From Streptomyces sp. MA5143a (GTDB lineage: Bacteria > Actinomycetota > Actinomycetes > Streptomycetales > Streptomycetaceae): a stretch of 64,000 nucleotides of DNA. Shown piece after piece: positions 17,640 through 25,395 of this stretch. The stretch spans positions 62,001-126,000 of the forward strand of contig NZ_OLMK01000067.1 of the NCBI RefSeq assembly GCF_900290235.1, read 5' to 3'. The notes beneath the pieces are model-generated. The model was not told the origin of the DNA. It worked only from the letters and a program-made list of their open reading frames with translations, and made no database searches. The stretch's first letter is position 1, and every line of letters begins with the position of its first letter. The position numbers and the translations under genes were made by a program.

Positions 17640-18479
17640 GTGACCCGGCGCATCGTCGTCGTCACCGCCGTCCACGCCCCCTCGGCCCCCTTCCTCCCCG
17701 ACGCCTACGCGTCGCTGCGCGACCAGCGGTTACCCGGCGGCTGGGAGTGGCACTGGGTCATACAGGAGGACGGCACCTCGGACGCCGTCGCCCCGTACGT
17801 CCCCGCCGACACCCGCGTGACCTTCCGCCAGGGGCGGCCCGGCGGCCCCGGGGTCGCCCGCACCATCGCCCTCTCGGAGGCGGACGGTGCCTACGTGAAG
17901 GTCCTGGACGCCGACGACCGGCTGACACCAGGGGCGCTCGCCCGCGATCTGGCCGCCCTCGAAGCCGACCACACGCTCGGCTGGGCCACCTCACGCGTCC
18001 TGGACGTCCTGCCCGACGGCTCCACCCTCGGCTTCCCCGGCGACCCCGAGCACGGCCCCATCGAGCGCGGCGCCGTCCTCGACCACTGGGCGGCCCACGA
18101 CTTCCTGTCGCCGGTGCACCCCGCGACCCTCTTCGTCCGCCGCGAACTGGCGCTGGCGCTCGGCGGCTGGATGGCCCTGCCCGCCTCCGAGGACACCGGA
18201 CTGCTCCTCGCGCTCAACTCCGTGAGCCGCGGCTGGTTCTCCGCCGAGGTCGGCCTCCTCTACCGCAAGTGGGAGGGCCAGGCGACCGGGCAGGCGGCCC
18301 ACCTCGACAAGGCCGAACGAGCCGCCCGCATGGCGGTGATAGAGGCCCGCGCCCGCGCCCTGGCCACGTTCCGCTGGACCTACCCGGACCGCCTGGACCC
18401 GCTCGTCCACAGCCACGGCCACAGCCACGGCCCACCACCGGGCGGGGAGCACGGGGGCGGAGACGGCGGCGGCTTCTAG
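17640..18479 (+). CDS. Family 2-type glycosyltransferase
   Basis: A 279-residue GT-A fold protein. It opens with RIVVVTAVH and continues with WHWVIQEDGTSD, RNxA-like GVARTIAL, and the metal-binding region VKVLDADDRL (DxD). These are the order and spacing of a GT2 sugar transferase; donor and acceptor are not predictable. The C-terminus ends in a His/Gly-rich tail (HSHGHSHG). I chose GTG 17640, which follows AGGGTGGTGGG; ATG 17595 in the same frame has no ribosome site. It stands alone, next to the accessory island that begins 50 bases downstream. Confidence 0.8.
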   Translation: MTRRIVVVTAVHAPSAPFLPDAYASLRDQRLPGGWEWHWVIQEDGTSDAVAPYVPADTRVTFRQGRPGGPGVARTIALSEADGAYVKVLDADDRLTPGALARDLAALEADHTLGWATSRVLDVLPDGSTLGFPGDPEHGPIERGAVLDHWAAHDFLSPVHPATLFVRRELALALGGWMALPASEDTGLLLALNSVSRGWFSAEVGLLYRKWEGQATGQAAHLDKAERAARMAVIEARARALATFRWTYPDRLDPLVHSHGHSHGPPPGGEHGGGDGGGF

Positions 18480-18527
18480 GAGCGGCAGCTTCGAGGAACG
18501 GCGACTTCCTGGAGTGGCGGCTTCCAA

Positions 18528-18802
18528 GACGTCGTTTCCTTTGGCGTGATCGCTCGTTGAGCCGCGCATGCCGGATCTGGTCGAGCGGTTGGTACCGGAC
18601 GAGTTGTGGGTGCTCTTTCGCCGAGTGGTCCCGCCGACGGAGATGAAGCGTCCGCAGGGCGGAGGCAGACGGCGGGCGGGAGACCACGAATGCCTGGCGG
18701 CGAGACATCTTCGTGGCCACCTCGGGGTGCACCTGGCGGCAGTTGACCCCAGTGTTCGGCCCGGCCCGGCCGACGGTCTACCGGCGCTCCGCCCGGTGGG
18801 GC
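18528..18802 (+). mobile_element. Truncated IS5-type element (5' end)
   Basis: 275 bases nearly identical to the start of the full element at 20364-21221, but on the opposite strand. It begins with the terminal repeat GACGTCGTTTCCTTTGGCG and includes the transposase start (MPDLVERLVPDELWVLFRR), then breaks off after CGGTGGGGC. Like the full copy it has a frameshift near codon 40. It marks the left border of an island whose right border is the full copy. Confidence 0.85.
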
Positions 18803-18854
18803 TCACCCAGTTCTTCCTGCATGTACTCGCTGAGGGGACGGCCGGTCGCCCGGG

Positions 18855-19067
18855 TCAGCAGTGCTCCCAGTGGTCGCCGGAAAAGACGGCGACCTTCCGG
18901 CCGTACGCCGCTGCACCGAGGACCGCGGCGTTGACCTCGTCGTCGGGCCGTGGCGAGACGACGCGATCGGGTACGCGGTCGAACCGCAGCTTGTTGAACA
19001 CCAGCCGGTGCAGGCGCTCAGCGAAACCCGCTTCCCCGCGTGGCAGCTGCGGAACTCCCGTACTCAT
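18855..19067 (-). pseudogene. Truncated FAD-linked oxidase N-terminus
   Basis: A 70-residue reading frame ending close to the truncated IS. It matches the N-terminus of BBE/PCMH-type FAD-linked oxidases: RVVSPRPDDEVNAAVLGAA then VAVFSGDHWEHC, where the family has the flavin-attachment motif SGGHSW. The rest (some 400 residues) is missing. ATG 19067 is preceded by GGTGAGAG and lies 10 bases after the stop of the SnoaL-like gene, so it was the second gene of that operon. It is probably inactive. Confidence 0.65.
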
Positions 19068-19077
19068 GGTCGTGCTC

Positions 19078-19509
19078 TCACCCGACGGCGAGCTGGCGCG
19101 ACTCGTGCCAATGGATGAATCGCCAACCACCATCAGTCCGACGCAGAGCGGCCGAGAGCCGTGAGTCGCCGGCGAGCGACTCGCTGGAGCCCTTGAACTC
19201 GACCGTGGTGTGGCCCCGCCAGTAGACGAGCGCGACATCGCCGAGCACAGCGACGTGGCTGCTGTACTCACGCCCTTCGATCCCGTCGACGAATCCCGGA
19301 AGCTGGCGCCAGTAGTCGACGATCGCGTCCCACGTCGTGAGGGCGGCTTCAATCTCCTCCGGCTGGTAGACCAGGTGCTCGTAGCCGTCGTCCCACAGAT
19401 CTTTCAGCGCCTCGAGATCCATCGCCTGCATCGCCTGGGCGAAGGCCGTGCTCGCGGCGCGGACTGCCGTCTCGTCGTCAGTCATCGGTGTCGTTGTCGT
19501 GTCAGTCAT
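19078..19509 (-). CDS. SnoaL-like / NTF2-fold protein
   Basis: A 143-residue protein of the NTF2-like superfamily: N-terminal helix AVRAASTAFAQAMQAMD, then the cone-forming strands HVAVLGDVALVYWRG and GGWRFIHWHESRQ. Such proteins are small cyclases, isomerases or binding proteins; the catalytic role cannot be read from the sequence. It is the first gene of an operon with the truncated FAD-linked oxidase and is divergent from the TetR gene, so it is probably controlled by that repressor. ATG 19509 is the natural start. Confidence 0.8.
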   Translation of the reverse strand: MTDTTTTPMTDDETAVRAASTAFAQAMQAMDLEALKDLWDDGYEHLVYQPEEIEAALTTWDAIVDYWRQLPGFVDGIEGREYSSHVAVLGDVALVYWRGHTTVEFKGSSESLAGDSRLSAALRRTDGGWRFIHWHESRQLAVG

Positions 19510-19631
19510 CAGGTGTCCTTGTCGTGATGGAAGGTCCGGCAGTCGGTACCCGTGCCGGATCAGTCATCGTCGCCGCTCAGGGGGTCCCGACCGATGCGGC
19601 GGCCTCCGGCTCCGGTGCATGAAAAGTAGCA

Positions 19632-19662
19632 GTACCACTCGGTTAGGGCAACCAGTTGGTAC
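19632..19662. promoter_or_regulatory. Candidate TetR operator
   Basis: An imperfect 31-bp inverted repeat, GTACCA(3)GGTT-5-AACC(3)TGGTAC, with 10 of 13 positions paired. It sits between the divergent SnoaL-like and TetR genes, in an AT-richer stretch that should hold both promoters. Autoregulation by the TetR protein is inferred from position and symmetry. Confidence 0.6.
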
Positions 19663-19700
19663 ACTCAATCGACCAGGCAAGCGGAGGAGGACGACAGCTG

Positions 19701-20309
19701 ATGAGTTCCGAGCGCGTCGACGGGCGGACCCTCCGGTTTCAGCACCGGCGGCCGGAGCTGCTGACCGCGGCGACCGAGTACGTCCTCGATCACGGCATCG
19801 CCGGCCTGTCGCTGCGCCCGGTGGCCCAGGCGCTGGGGGTGACCCATGCGACGCTGCTGCGCCACTTCTCGTCGAAGGACGAGCTGATCAAGTGCGTAGT
19901 GGAGAAGATGCGCACCGATCTCTTCGCTCAGGTGACCGCCGACAGGGAACTGAAGGAAGCCGGGTCGACGGCAGAGCTGCTGAGGATCACTTGGCGACGG
20001 CTGTGCGAGCCGAAGGAGCAGCGGCAGTTCCTGCTCCTGTTCGAAACGGTCGCCAGCGAGGGGTGGCAGTCCGGCGACGGCGGGGAGCTGGCGCGGTCGA
20101 TGGACGACTACGTCGATTTCATCTCCGGGTGGCTCAGGCAGGACGGGTGGGCGCCCGAGGACGCGTCAGCCCTGGCCACCCTCCTCCTGGCTCAGATACG
20201 GGGGCTTCAGCTCGACCTTCTCGTCTCGGGAGACCGCGCGCGTGTCGATCGGGCGTTCGAGTTCGCCCTCACCCTCCTCGAGCCTCGGACGGGGCCGAGC
20301 GTGTCCTGA
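19701..20309 (+). CDS. TetR family transcriptional regulator
   Basis: A 202-residue repressor. The N-terminal HTH is complete (LTAATEYVLDHGIAGLSLR, then ALGVTHATLLRHFSSKDELI), followed by a helical ligand-binding domain ending in EFALTLLEPR. ATG 19701 has GGAGGAGG 11-18 bases upstream; the frame is open earlier from 19656 but that start lies inside the operator. It is divergent from the SnoaL/oxidase operon, the usual position of a TetR repressor of detoxification genes. The inducer is unknown. Confidence 0.9.
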   Translation: MSSERVDGRTLRFQHRRPELLTAATEYVLDHGIAGLSLRPVAQALGVTHATLLRHFSSKDELIKCVVEKMRTDLFAQVTADRELKEAGSTAELLRITWRRLCEPKEQRQFLLLFETVASEGWQSGDGGELARSMDDYVDFISGWLRQDGWAPEDASALATLLLAQIRGLQLDLLVSGDRARVDRAFEFALTLLEPRTGPSVS

Positions 20310-20363
20310 CAGCGGCTGGACCACTGCCGACGCGGATGCGGTCGGCGCGCGCGGGGACTGTGG

Positions 20364-21221
20364 GACGTCGTTTCAGTTGGCGAGTCCGCGGCAGCTGATC
20401 AGGGCTGCGGCGATGCCGACGAAGGCCAGGAAGTGTTCGGCCTGGCGCTCGTAGCGGCGGTGCAGCCGCCGGCAGCCGGCGAGCCAGGACACCGTCCTCT
20501 CGATGACCCAGCGGTGGCGGCCCAGCCGCTGCGAGGACTCGATGCCTTTGCGGGCGATCCGGTGGTGGATGCCCCGCTTGCGGGCCATCGGCGCAGGTGG
20601 TCGTATTCGTAGCCCTTGTCGGCGTGGAGCTTGGCCGGTCGCCGACGGCGCGGGCCGCGCCGGGAGAGGATCGGCGGGACGCCGCGTACGAGCGGCTTCA
20701 GGCCGAGGCTGTCGTGCATGTTGGCGCCAGGGACGCCCAGTGACAGTGGTAGACCGTTCCGGTCCGTGATCAGGTGGCTTATCGATCCGTTCTTGCCGCG
20801 GTCGGTCGGATTCGGTCCGGTCAGTGGCCCCCTTTTGCGGCCCTGAGACTGACGGAGTCGATGGCGCATCACGACCAGTCCAGCTCACCGCGGGCGCCGA
20901 GCTCGTCCAGGAGGACGCGGTGCAGCCGGGCCCAGACCCGGTCCCGGCCCCACCGGGCGAAGCGCCGGTAGACCGTCGGCCAGGCCGGGCCGAACACTGG
21001 GGTCAACTGCCGCCAGGTGCACCCCGAGGTGGCCACGAAGATGTCTCGCCGCCAGGCATTCGTGGTCTCCCGCCCGCCGTCTGCCTCCGCCCTGCGGACG
21101 CTTCATCTCCGTCGGCGGGACCACTCGGCGAAAGAGCACCCACAACTCGTCAGGTACCAACCGCTCGACCAGATCCGTCATGCGCGGCTCAACGAGCCAT
21201 CACGCCAAAGGAAAGGACGTC
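20364..21221 (-). mobile_element. IS5-family insertion sequence, full length
   Basis: About 858 bases bounded by imperfect terminal inverted repeats: GACGTCGTTTCAGTTGGCG at the left and, on the other strand, GACGTCCTTTCCTTTGGCG at the right. One DDE transposase fills it on the minus strand. I see no target duplication at the two borders. A truncated copy lies inverted at 18528-18802. Confidence 0.85.
20373..21181 (-). pseudogene. IS5-family transposase, multiply broken
   Basis: The transposase can be followed across frames: MTDLVERLVPDELWVLFRR, a shift near codon 40, GCTWRQLTPVFGPAWPTVYRR, an in-frame TGA after ELDWS, CAIDSVSLRA (first Asp), another shift, GPNPTDRGKNGSISHLI and LHADKGYEYD (second Asp), another shift, then RHRWVIERTVSWL (Glu) to the end ISCRGLAN. 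All three DDE residues survive, but at least three frameshifts and one nonsense codon separate them. The element is therefore not self-mobile. Confidence 0.8.
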
Positions 21222-21739
21222 TAAGGGCGGCCGGCGCCCGCCACCGTGAGCCAGTGGGCGATCCGGCGGACGGTGGTCTCGTCGAGGCCGTCGACGACGG
21301 CCCTGACCGCCGTCACGTCGTCCGGCGCCAGGTCGTAGAGGCCCGCCTTGCCGAGACCGGCCATGAGCACCTGCTGACGCCGGCCGGTCATGCGCTCGGA
21401 GAGGGTGCTGGGCTTCGTGGCGGGCGCGGCGGGCGCGTCGGCGGTCCGGTCGGGCTCCCGGAGCGGGGCGGCGTCCGTCGCGAGGGCCGCCGGGTCGTGC
21501 CGCTCCCAGTCGCCGTCGCCCGGCCCGTCCTTGGGGCCCCACACCGTGACCGCCGGGTCCTCGCCGCGCGCCCGCAGGGTCTGGGTCATCTCCCCCACCG
21601 CGTACAGCACGGGCGAACGGTACGGCGACTGGGCGCCCACCTTCCAGGACGACGACGAGGGCTCGTAGAACATCGCGACCCAGCGGGGAGCGCCGGGCGG
21701 CTGCGGGCTCGGGGTCCGGGTCCGGGGATGTGTCGACAC
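21221..21739 (-). CDS. Hypothetical protein ending at IS border
   Basis: A 172-residue protein of unknown function. The N-terminal ~60 residues (WVAMFYEPSSSSWKVGAQSP, then LYAVGEMTQTLRA) look folded. A Pro/Ala/Asp-rich linker and a helical C-terminal half (VLMAGLGKAGLYDLAPDDV, ETTVRRIAHWLTVAG) follow. I chose GTG 21739, 9 bases after GAGAGG; GTG 21748 is also open. The TAG stop straddles the edge of the IS element, so the last residues may have been altered by the insertion. Confidence 0.65.
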   Translation of the reverse strand: MSTHPRTRTPSPQPPGAPRWVAMFYEPSSSSWKVGAQSPYRSPVLYAVGEMTQTLRARGEDPAVTVWGPKDGPGDGDWERHDPAALATDAAPLREPDRTADAPAAPATKPSTLSERMTGRRQQVLMAGLGKAGLYDLAPDDVTAVRAVVDGLDETTVRRIAHWLTVAGAGRP

Positions 21740-21836
21740 GGCACTCACCTCTCGGGGGTACGGCGTTGTCGGCGACCATAACTGACGGACCGTCAGCTAT
21801 CCAGAGTCGCGCGTACGCCGTCGCGGCGGGCGGGTG

Positions 21837-22727
21837 TCAGCCGTTCCAGGCCTCGTCGTACGGGTCCTGCGGGGCCTTGACCGGGCGGGTGGAGGCGACC
21901 GAGAGGTACGGGACGGCCGTGCCGTTGACCGGGTCCTTGGTGCGCTTCGGGGTGTAGGTGCCGGTCACCTCGATCCAGCTGTCCGGCTGGAGGACCGGGG
22001 GGAGTTCACCGGTGAGGGCGATCTTGACGGGCTGGGCGTCGGCGGCGCAGCAGTTCAGGGCCATGCGGACGAGGTACGGGGCGCCGTGGCCGTCGAGGGC
22101 GAGGAAGCCGGCGACCTTGATCTGCCGGCCGGCGAGGGCACGGCCCTTGTCGTACACGGCACGGCCCGCGTAGTCGGCGACGCTCAGCTTCAGCGGGCCG
22201 TCGGCGGGGAGCTTCGAGTAACCCCAGGGCTGCTCCTGCAGGGCCGATCCGGTGCGCATCGCGGTGTACGACCCGGCGGCGGGCGGGGCGACCAGCACGA
22301 GTGCGAGGAGGGGGAGGACGAGGAGCCAGGCGACACGGGGTTCATGGTGGGCGGGCGCGTCGGGCTCGGGAGCGTGCCGGTCGGGGTCGGGGCCGAGGGT
22401 TCGGTCGGGGCCGAGGGTTCGGTCGGGGCCGAGGGTTCGGTCGGGGCCGAGGGTTCGGTCGGGGCCGAGGGTTCGGTCGGGGCCGGGGGCGTGGTCCGAC
22501 TCGGCAGCGTGGTCGGGCGCGGGCGCCCCGTTCCCCTGCCGGCTTCGAGTCGCCCGGCGTTCGTACCAGAGGGTCGCCACCGCCGCCGCTATCAGCACCA
22601 CGCCCGCGCCGATCAGCAGGGGTTGCAGGCCCGCCTTGACGTAGCGGAGGTAGAGGTCGGTGGAGCCGGCGTGCAGGAGGGCGCCGCCGGTGAGGAGGAG
22701 GACGACGGTCTGGGCGTGGCGGTTCAC
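21837..22727 (-). CDS. TIGR03943 family membrane protein
   Basis: A 296-residue protein with two N-terminal TM helices, a cytoplasmic loop made of five perfect GPDRTL repeats, a third TM (WLLVLPLLALVLV) and a soluble C-terminal domain with LNCCAADAQPVKI and DSWIEVTGTY. This is the partner (YcgQ-like) of the YraQ/DUF318 permease encoded just upstream; the GTG start overlaps the permease stop in GTGA. In several bacteria this pair is controlled by zinc and associated with zinc-independent paralogues; the cysteine pair may bind metal. The exact transport role is unproven. Confidence 0.85.
   Translation of the reverse strand: MNRHAQTVVLLLTGGALLHAGSTDLYLRYVKAGLQPLLIGAGVVLIAAAVATLWYERRATRSRQGNGAPAPDHAAESDHAPGPDRTLGPDRTLGPDRTLGPDRTLGPDRTLGPDPDRHAPEPDAPAHHEPRVAWLLVLPLLALVLVAPPAAGSYTAMRTGSALQEQPWGYSKLPADGPLKLSVADYAGRAVYDKGRALAGRQIKVAGFLALDGHGAPYLVRMALNCCAADAQPVKIALTGELPPVLQPDSWIEVTGTYTPKRTKDPVNGTAVPYLSVASTRPVKAPQDPYDEAWNG
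22388..22482. repeat. 18-bp tandem repeat in coding sequence
   Basis: Five exact copies of an 18-mer (GGGGCCGAGGGTTCGGTC on the plus strand), encoding the GPDRTL repeats in the loop of the TIGR03943 protein. The unit keeps the frame. Confidence 0.9.
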
Positions 22728-23743
22728 AGGAGCACCGTCCCGACGAGGGCCGACACCAGGATCGCGAGGGCGAACGTGGCGGGGGCGAAGCGGAGCGCGA
22801 AGGCACGGCCGAACGTGGCCGTCTGCATGGCGAAGAGTTTCAGGTCGATCATCGGCCCGACGACGAGGAAGGCCAGCCGGGAGGTCAGGGAGAACTGGGT
22901 CAGCGACGCGGCGACGAACGCGTCCGCCTCCGAGCAGATCGACAGCAGCACGGCCAGCACGGCGAGGGCGAGGATCGCGACGAGGGGGTTGTCGGCGGCC
23001 GCGTTCAGCCAGCTCGCGGGGACGACCGCCTTGAGCGTGGCCGCCGCCATGGCGCCCACCACCAGGAAACCGCCCGCGTGCATCACGTCGTGCCGTACCG
23101 AGCCCCAGAACGCCGCCCCCTTGCCGAGCCCCTCGTAGGACGGCCGCTCCGGCGGGCGCATCCACTCGCCGCGCCCCAACCGCTGCCAGAGCCAGCCCAT
23201 CACGCACGCCACCAGCAGGCTCGCCACGAACCTGGCCAGCACCATCTCGGGGTTCCCCGGGAACGCCACGGCCGTCGCCGTCAGCACGATCGGGTTGATC
23301 GCGGGTGCGGAGAGGAGGAAGGCGAGCGCCGCGGCGGGCGTGACCCCGCGCCGTACCAGCGCCCCCGCCACCGGCACCGACGCGCATTCGCACCCCGGCA
23401 GCACCACACCGGCCATGCCCGCCGCGGGGACCGCCAGCGCGGGCCGTTTCGGCAGCGCGCGGGCGAAGAACGACGGCGGCACGTACACCGCGATCACCGC
23501 CGACAGCACCACCCCGAGCACCAGGAACGGCAGCGCCTGGACGACCACCGCCACGAACACCGTCATCCAGCTCTGCGTCACGGGCGCGGCGAGGACACGG
23601 CGAAGGGGGCCCTGCGCGGCGACGGCCAGGACCAGCAACATGGTGAGGAGGAGGGGGGAGTTGAGGTGCCGGCCGCGGGAATCCGGCGGCGAGGCGTCGA
23701 CGCCGGGGCCGGGCCGGTCGGGGGCTTCCTTGGTGATGGCCAC
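22724..23743 (-). CDS. YraQ / DUF318 family permease
   Basis: A 339-residue integral membrane protein with about eight helices. The signature PGCECASVPVAGALVRRG and the matching second half GPMIDLKLFAMQTATFG identify the DUF318 (YraQ/UPF0718) permease family, with SAPAINPIVL between them. The GCECAS cysteines and the SICSEADAF acidic motif are conserved family features suggestive of metal handling. GTG 23743 follows ACGGAGGTACC. It forms a two-gene operon with the TIGR03943 protein and is divergent from rpmF and the CobW gene across a Zur-like palindrome, so zinc-responsive control is likely. Confidence 0.88.
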   Translation of the reverse strand: MAITKEAPDRPGPGVDASPPDSRGRHLNSPLLLTMLLVLAVAAQGPLRRVLAAPVTQSWMTVFVAVVVQALPFLVLGVVLSAVIAVYVPPSFFARALPKRPALAVPAAGMAGVVLPGCECASVPVAGALVRRGVTPAAALAFLLSAPAINPIVLTATAVAFPGNPEMVLARFVASLLVACVMGWLWQRLGRGEWMRPPERPSYEGLGKGAAFWGSVRHDVMHAGGFLVVGAMAAATLKAVVPASWLNAAADNPLVAILALAVLAVLLSICSEADAFVAASLTQFSLTSRLAFLVVGPMIDLKLFAMQTATFGRAFALRFAPATFALAILVSALVGTVLL

Positions 23744-23871
23744 GGGGGACGGTACCTCCGTACGGGTACGGCTGTGCTGCGCGGGTCGGTGCGCCCTCCC
23801 CTTCCATACGGCGACGAGGCCGTTCCCGCTCACGTGCCGCGCTGCGACGCGCACCACAGACGAAACCTTTT

Positions 23872-23893
23872 TCGTAATGGGATCCATTTTCAT
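23872..23893. promoter_or_regulatory. Candidate Zur box
   Basis: AATGGGATCCATT at 23876-23888 is a perfect palindrome (AATGG-GAT-CCATT), flanked on the right by TTCA so that the site reads close to the actinobacterial Zur pattern TGAAAATnnnATTTTCA. It lies 45 bases before the rpmF start and about 130 bases before the divergent permease. Assignment to Zur rests on the gene content (Cys-less L32, CobW GTPase) and is inference. Confidence 0.55.
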
Positions 23894-23937
23894 GTAGCGT
23901 CTCGTGCGGCATTCCGCCGTTCGTCGAGGAGGACCCC

Positions 23938-24108
23938 ATGGCCGTGCCCAAACGGAAGATGTCCCGCAGCAACACCCGTCACCGTCGCGCCCAGTGGAAG
24001 GCGAGCACACCGCAGCTGGTGCCCTTCACGGTGGACGGCGTCACCCACCTCGTACCGCAGCGGCTGCTGAAGGCGTACGAGCGCGGACTGATCCACCCCG
24101 AGGGCTGA
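23938..24108 (+). CDS. rpmF: Ribosomal protein L32, cysteine-less (zinc-independent) form
   Basis: 56 residues, MAVPKRKMSRSNTRHRRAQW then the C-terminal half with VPQRLLKAYERGLI. Zinc-binding L32 carries a CxxC ... C(x)nC ribbon in the second half; no cysteine is present here, so this is the 'C-minus' paralogue made during zinc shortage to free zinc from ribosomes. ATG 23938 follows GAGGAGG. It is 5 bases upstream of the CobW-type gene and presumably cotranscribed with it from the Zur-like site. Confidence 0.95.
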   Translation: MAVPKRKMSRSNTRHRRAQWKASTPQLVPFTVDGVTHLVPQRLLKAYERGLIHPEG

Positions 24109-24113
24109 GCGCG

Positions 24114-25379
24114 GTGTCCACGGAGCCCACGGAACCCACGGTGTTCACGGAGCCCACGAAGTCCACGGGGTCCACGAAGTCCACGGCGTACGACGGGCTG
24201 GGCGGCCTCGACCGGCTGCCCGTCACCGTTCTCTCCGGCTTCCTCGGCGCGGGCAAGACCACCCTGCTCAACCATGTCCTCGCCAACCGCGAGGGGCTGC
24301 GGGTCGCGGTCATCGTCAACGACATGAGCGAGATCAACATCGACGCGGCCCTCGTGCGCGGCGGTGAGGCGGCGCTGTCGCGGACGGAGGAGCGGCTGGT
24401 CGAGATGACCAACGGCTGTATCTGCTGCACCCTGCGCGACGATCTGCTGGAGGAGGTGGACCGGCTGGCCCGCGAGGGGCGCTTCGACTATCTGCTCATC
24501 GAGAGCTCAGGTATCTCCGAGCCGATGCCGGTCGCCGCGACCTTCGCCTTCGCTCGGGACGACGGCGCCACGCTCGGCGATCTCGCCCGGCTGGACACGA
24601 TGGTCACCGTCGTCGACGCCGTGAACTTCCTGCCGGAGCTGGCGGGCGGCGACGAGTTGGCGGCACGGGGTCTCGACCAGTACGAGGAGGACGAGCGGAC
24701 CGTCAGCGATCTGCTGATCGACCAGGTCGAGTTCGCCGATGTGATCGTGCTGAACAAGCTGGACCTCGTGGACACGGCGACCGCGGAACGGCTCGCGGGG
24801 ACGCTGGCCCGGCTGAACCCGGCCGCGCGGGTCGTGCCGGCCAGGTACGGGCGGGTGCGGGTGGCACAGGTGCTCGGGACCGGGCTGTTCGACCTGGAGC
24901 GGGCTCAGGAGGCGCCGGGGTGGGTGCGGGAGTTGAACGGGGACCATGTCCCGGAGACCGAGGAGTACGGGATCTCGTCGACCGTGTTCCGGGCCGGGCG
25001 CCCGTTCCATCCCGGGCGGTTGTGGACCTTCGTGACCGAGGAGCTGGACAGCGGGCGCTTCGGGGAGGTGCTGCGGTCGAAGGGGTTCTTCACGCTGGCG
25101 AGCCGGCCGCTGGTGGTGGGCCTGTGGTCGCAGGCGGGGTCGGTGGCCCGCTTCGAGCCGTCGGCAGTACGGGGTGGCTCCGCCGGTGAGGCGCAGGAGT
25201 TGGTGTTCATCGGGGCGGGGTTGCGGGCGGAGGCGTTGCGCGACGCGTTGGGTGCGTGTCTGGTGCGGGACGGGGAGGTGGGGGGTGCGGCCGGCTTCGA
25301 GGATCCGTTTCCCTACTGGGAGACGGTCGGGGTTGAGGAGCGGTGTGAGCATGAGGTGGAGGGGGGCGTGGGCGCGTAA
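24114..25379 (+). CDS. CobW / COG0523 family GTPase
   Basis: A 421-residue GTP-dependent metallochaperone. The N-terminal 25 residues are a 9-bp-repeat-encoded Thr/Glu/Pro/Ser stretch. Then come Walker A GFLGAGKTT (Lys48), the metal-binding GCICC (Cys102, Cys104, Cys105), ESSGISEP, and the guanine motif NKLD. The C-terminal domain (residues 275 onward) is the usual CobW_C fold. COG0523 proteins deliver Zn or other metals to target enzymes. Placement right after a zinc-free L32 supports a zinc-starvation role. GTG 24114 is the first possible start after rpmF. Confidence 0.93.
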   Translation: MSTEPTEPTVFTEPTKSTGSTKSTAYDGLGGLDRLPVTVLSGFLGAGKTTLLNHVLANREGLRVAVIVNDMSEINIDAALVRGGEAALSRTEERLVEMTNGCICCTLRDDLLEEVDRLAREGRFDYLLIESSGISEPMPVAATFAFARDDGATLGDLARLDTMVTVVDAVNFLPELAGGDELAARGLDQYEEDERTVSDLLIDQVEFADVIVLNKLDLVDTATAERLAGTLARLNPAARVVPARYGRVRVAQVLGTGLFDLERAQEAPGWVRELNGDHVPETEEYGISSTVFRAGRPFHPGRLWTFVTEELDSGRFGEVLRSKGFFTLASRPLVVGLWSQAGSVARFEPSAVRGGSAGEAQELVFIGAGLRAEALRDALGACLVRDGEVGGAAGFEDPFPYWETVGVEERCEHEVEGGVGA

Positions 25380-25395
25380 CAGCTCGGGGCCTGGG

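Noticed and set aside
18528..21221. Active composite transposon
   Set aside because: One IS copy is truncated, the other has several frameshifts and a stop, and I see no target duplication, so I call it a decayed island only.
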